A stretch of DNA of 7,524 nt from Candidatus Peregrinibacteria bacterium (GTDB lineage: Bacteria; Patescibacteriota; Gracilibacteria; UBA1369; JACRIC01). Shown here one piece after another: positions 5,901-7,524 of the stretch. The notes beneath the pieces are model-generated. The model was not told the origin of the DNA, searched no databases, and saw only the letters and a program-made list of their open reading frames with translations. Each line of letters starts with the position of its first letter. Position 1 is the first letter of the stretch. Where the stretch lies: the NCBI GenBank assembly GCA_016235915.1, contig JACRIC010000066.1, positions 1 through 7,524 on the forward strand, given 5' to 3'. Both the position numbers and the translations under genes were made by a program.

Positions 5901-6406
5901 AGCGCGGACAGAACATTCATGAAACCAGAAAGCGTGCCACGAATCACAGTATAAAAGCCGGAAATGGGAGCATTAAAAGTCCAAACAAGACGAGTCAAAA
6001 GTTCTTCTTTGGAAGGAAGCACGGCGAGGGCGTTCACTTCTTCCCGTTTCAGAATTTTCCCATCCATAAACCCTCCTCGAATCTGCAGAGCCTCGTGCGC
6101 TTGTGAAAAGGTGTGGAGGATTTTGGCCGGAGAAATCGGATCGCTGTAGCTGAAAGTGACGGAAATCGGACCTTCGAGAGCCGCATCATCGGGCTCAGAA
6201 ATGCCGGCGTTTTTCGCGGCAAGCCGTATGAAAGTTTTTTTAATGATTTTCATTTCCATCCCTTTTTCGCGAAGAAGATGGCGGAGTGCATTCATATCTT
6301 TGACCGTGAGTCCGCGATAATCTGAAAAAATAACAGAAGAAGCTTTTTTCAGACGCTCGGCGATATCCACGATGAGAGCCTGTTTGTTTGCTCGGGTGAG
6401 AGGCAT
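5870..6406 (-). CDS. rplJ: Ribosomal protein uL10
   Basis: This is the stalk base protein: it binds 23S rRNA and carries L12 dimers on its C-terminal helix. It is 178 residues from MPLTRANKQ at 6406. The frame is open upstream to an ATG at 6448, but that lies inside the L10 leader structure and would add a hydrophobic segment foreign to L10, so 6406 is preferred. Family signatures include VIFSDYRGLTVKDMNALRHLL (25-45), MKIIKKTFIRLAAKNAG (52-68), a GPISVTFSYSDP segment (79-90) and GGFMDGKILK (111-120). The C-terminal L12-binding helix ends around GFMNVLSAL (161-169). The last nine residues (SVIPDRKVA) and the TGA stop are encoded by the 5801-5900 repeat and have no resemblance to L10, so the native end appears to have been replaced. 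TTTCCC directly precedes the ATG with no Shine-Dalgarno sequence. It is followed by rplL. Confidence 0.96.
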   Translation of the reverse strand: MPLTRANKQALIVDIAERLKKASSVIFSDYRGLTVKDMNALRHLLREKGMEMKIIKKTFIRLAAKNAGISEPDDAALEGPISVTFSYSDPISPAKILHTFSQAHEALQIRGGFMDGKILKREEVNALAVLPSKEELLTRLVWTFNAPISGFYTVIRGTLSGFMNVLSALSVIPDRKVA

Positions 6407-6417
6407 GGGAAACACAT

Positions 6418-6451
6418 AAAAAAATACTGATCCAAAGACAGAGAGCATCAG
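6418..6451 (-). terminator. Possible attenuator hairpin at the end of the L10 leader
   Basis: On the minus strand, CTGAT (6451-6447) can pair with ATCAG (6431-6427), with one further G-U pair outward, followed after TA by seven T residues (6424-6418). The loop contains CTGTCTTTG, the 3' strand of the outer leader stem, so the two folds would compete. This is the arrangement expected of transcription attenuation, as described for rplJL of Bacillus subtilis. The stem is short and weak, so this is tentative. Confidence 0.35.
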
Positions 6452-6519
6452 CAGTTACTTCATGCATGGTCTCGGCAGGACTTTTTAGGAACCGAAGTTC
6501 CTATGCCTGCTGTCTTTGA
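6432..6519 (-). promoter_or_regulatory. Ribosomal protein L10 leader (autoregulatory RNA upstream of rplJ)
   Basis: The rplJ 5' leader folds as an L10-type leader, to which L10-L12 complex binds to repress its own operon. Seen directly on the minus strand: an outer stem CAAAGACAG (6518-6510) with CTGTCTTTG (6441-6433), nine perfect pairs; a second stem GCAGG (6510-6506) with CCTGC (6479-6475), sharing one base with the outer stem; and an inner hairpin AGGAAC-TTCG-GTTCCT (6502-6487) with a stable UUCG loop. The order of these elements and the CTGCCGAG motif (6478-6471) agree with the Rfam L10_leader family (RF00557) as I remember it. The rplJ ATG lies 25 bases downstream and a strong promoter just upstream. 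A covariance-model search would confirm it. Confidence 0.85.
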
Positions 6520-6526
6520 CGGAAGG

Positions 6527-6555
6527 ATTATAATAACGAAGCAGAGCTTTGTCAC
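6527..6555 (-). promoter_or_regulatory. Sigma70-type promoter for rplJ-rplL
   Basis: On the minus strand, GTGACA (6555-6550, 5/6 match to TTGACA) and a perfect TATAAT (6532-6527) are separated by exactly 17 bases. Transcription would start near 6520, at the first base of the L10 leader stem, which supports the assignment. It sits in the 199-base gap after the serine dehydratase gene, making rplJ-rplL a separate transcription unit. Confidence 0.88.
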
Positions 6556-6605
6556 ATAAAGAAACTTGATTTTTTTAAAAAATATGACATTGTAATATGA
6601 GGATT

Positions 6606-7524
6606 CTACACGGGTTTTTCACGACAACGCTGACTACACGCACCGCATGAGTTCCCATTCATCCGCTCCTCCAACCGTTTTTTTGCTAAAATTCCCGTCG
6701 GGGTAACGGCCAATCCTCCTAACGCAGTCTCGCGCAGTTTCGGCGACATCATTTTGCCGATTTTTTTCATCGTGGCAACTATCTCGTCAAAGGGAATGAG
6801 ACTGTGAATGCCGGCCATGACCAGATCAGAGGCGCCAATGGCGGCTTGAGTCGCGAGAGCGTTTCGTTTCACACAGGGCGCTTCCACCAGACCCGCGAGC
6901 GGATCGCAAACCAACCCGAGATAACTTTTCAAAGCTATGGAAGCAGAGTCGAAACACTGCTTCGGCGTGCCCCCTCGCATTTCCGTGAGACCTGCAGAGG
7001 CCATGGCGGCCGCCGCGCCTATTTCGGCCTGACAGCCTGCGGCCGCGGCAGAGAAGGTGGCTCCCTCCGCGATCACGATTCCAACCGCGGCGGCCGCGAA
7101 CATCCCAGAAAGTAGCCTTCTTTTGCTCGCTCGAAAACATTCAGCACCGCTGAAAAGAACTCCGGGAACCACTCCGGCTCCTCCTGCCGTGGGAAAGGCC
7201 ACGATCTGTCCCATAGCCGCGTTTTGTTCCACGACAGCCAGAGCGTACGCCATGGCGCGGAGCGTCATTTTATTTCCCATCATGCCTTTTCGCTGGCGGA
7301 TCCGGATCCAGAGTTTATACGCATCTCCTCCAGAAAGACCGGATTCCGAATGCGCCGAAGATTTCAGCCCCAAGCGAACAGCTCCATACAAAACATCTCT
7401 CCGTTTTTTCATTTTTGATCGAACCGCGGAAAGAGACATGTGTGAAAGCTCGGCTTCGTACCGTTTTCCAAGTTCACCAACAGAAATTTTATATTTCTGG
7501 GTGAGTCGGAGAGCATCGAGAGTG
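6606..7524 (-). CDS. sdaAA: L-serine dehydratase (iron-sulfur type), alpha chain; start beyond window
   Basis: The enzyme deaminates L-serine to pyruvate and ammonia using a [4Fe-4S] cluster rather than pyridoxal phosphate. The visible 305 residues have no in-frame stop up to the right edge; the ATG at 7439 is internal, since upstream codons encode family-like sequence (ISVGELGKRYEAEL). Conserved segments in this fragment are SGLSGGDA (61-68), NAAMGQIVAFPTAGGAGVVPG (101-121), GCQAEIGAA (163-171), CDPLAGLVEAPCVKRNA (206-222) and LAVTPTG (271-277). Cysteines 164, 206 and 217 fit the three cluster ligands. The C-terminus carries an extra cysteine cluster, NSCGACSQRC (291-300). Length suggests a free-standing alpha chain, as in Bacillus, with only a few residues missing; a fused beta domain before the edge cannot be excluded. 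It ends with TAG; only an AT-only palindrome follows, so no convincing terminator is seen. Confidence 0.93.
   Translation of the reverse strand, partial: TLDALRLTQKYKISVGELGKRYEAELSHMSLSAVRSKMKKRRDVLYGAVRLGLKSSAHSESGLSGGDAYKLWIRIRQRKGMMGNKMTLRAMAYALAVVEQNAAMGQIVAFPTAGGAGVVPGVLFSGAECFRASKRRLLSGMFAAAAVGIVIAEGATFSAAAAGCQAEIGAAAAMASAGLTEMRGGTPKQCFDSASIALKSYLGLVCDPLAGLVEAPCVKRNALATQAAIGASDLVMAGIHSLIPFDEIVATMKKIGKMMSPKLRETALGGLAVTPTGILAKKRLEERMNGNSCGACSQRCREKPV

Noticed and set aside
6407..6448. Longer rplJ reading frame starting at 6448
   Set aside because: The added 14 residues (MLSVFGSVFFYVFP) do not belong to L10, and the start lies inside the L10 leader structure; MPLTRANKQ at 6406 is the family-like N-terminus.
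5267..6493. Shared TTTTAGGAACC in the gap before the PilN-like gene (minus strand) and in the rplJ leader (plus strand)
   Set aside because: The 11-base match is on opposite strands and in the rplJ leader is explained by a hairpin stem; there is no other similarity, so it is most likely chance.
6569..6582. AT palindrome TTTTTTT-AAAAAA after serine dehydratase as a terminator
   Set aside because: It contains no G or C in the stem, so it would not form a stable terminator hairpin.
1..7524. Alternative code with TGA read as glycine (as in some Gracilibacteria/Absconditabacteria)
   Set aside because: No conserved glycine is encoded by TGA; all genes are complete with standard stops (TAA, TAG and one TGA at rplJ), and conserved glycine motifs use GGN.

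Overview
The window reads as a bacterial chromosome segment in which every recognisable gene lies on the minus strand. It contains three blocks. In transcription order (high to low coordinate) they are: (1) the end of an L-serine dehydratase alpha-chain gene (6606-7524, cut by the window edge); (2) the ribosomal stalk pair rplJ-rplL (5870-6406, 5356-5754), with its own sigma70-type promoter, an L10-type autoregulatory leader and a rho-independent terminator; (3) a type IV pilus / type II secretion-like assembly cluster: large PilN-like protein, PilO-like protein, PilB ATPase, PilC platform protein and a prepilin cut by the left edge (5223 down to 1). PilN-like and PilO would form the inner-membrane alignment complex. 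PilB would power the PilC platform, which assembles the prepilin into a fibre. No pilM, pilT or prepilin peptidase gene is visible.

No 16S gene or other decisive marker is present. Standard genetic code is supported: conserved glycines use GGN and no gene carries an internal TGA. Compact gene packing, a GspG-like pilin, a short PilB, an oversized PilN-like protein and isolation of rplJL from the rplKA/rpoBC cluster suggest a candidate-phylum bacterium, perhaps Patescibacteria (Peregrinibacteria-like). This is inference and could be wrong.

Non-coding layout: three gaps (379-530, 1933-2058, 5801-5900) hold palindromic REP/MITE-like repeats of two related families. All share a 7-bp GC-rich hairpin core, and the stems of two copies differ by a compensatory base-pair change. 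The 5801-5900 copy reaches into rplJ and encodes its last nine residues and stop codon. The 1933-2058 copy starts exactly at the pilB stop and ends ten bases from the pilC start. The other two sizeable gaps hold the L10 leader with its promoter, and the rplL terminator with an overlapping candidate promoter.

Other points to check: the five visible starts not coupled to a preceding gene all lack a Shine-Dalgarno sequence and instead have an uninterrupted pyrimidine run directly before ATG. The three genes PilN-like, pilO and pilB lie in one reading frame separated only by single TAA codons. The pilin gene shows an abrupt change in codon usage near position 181.
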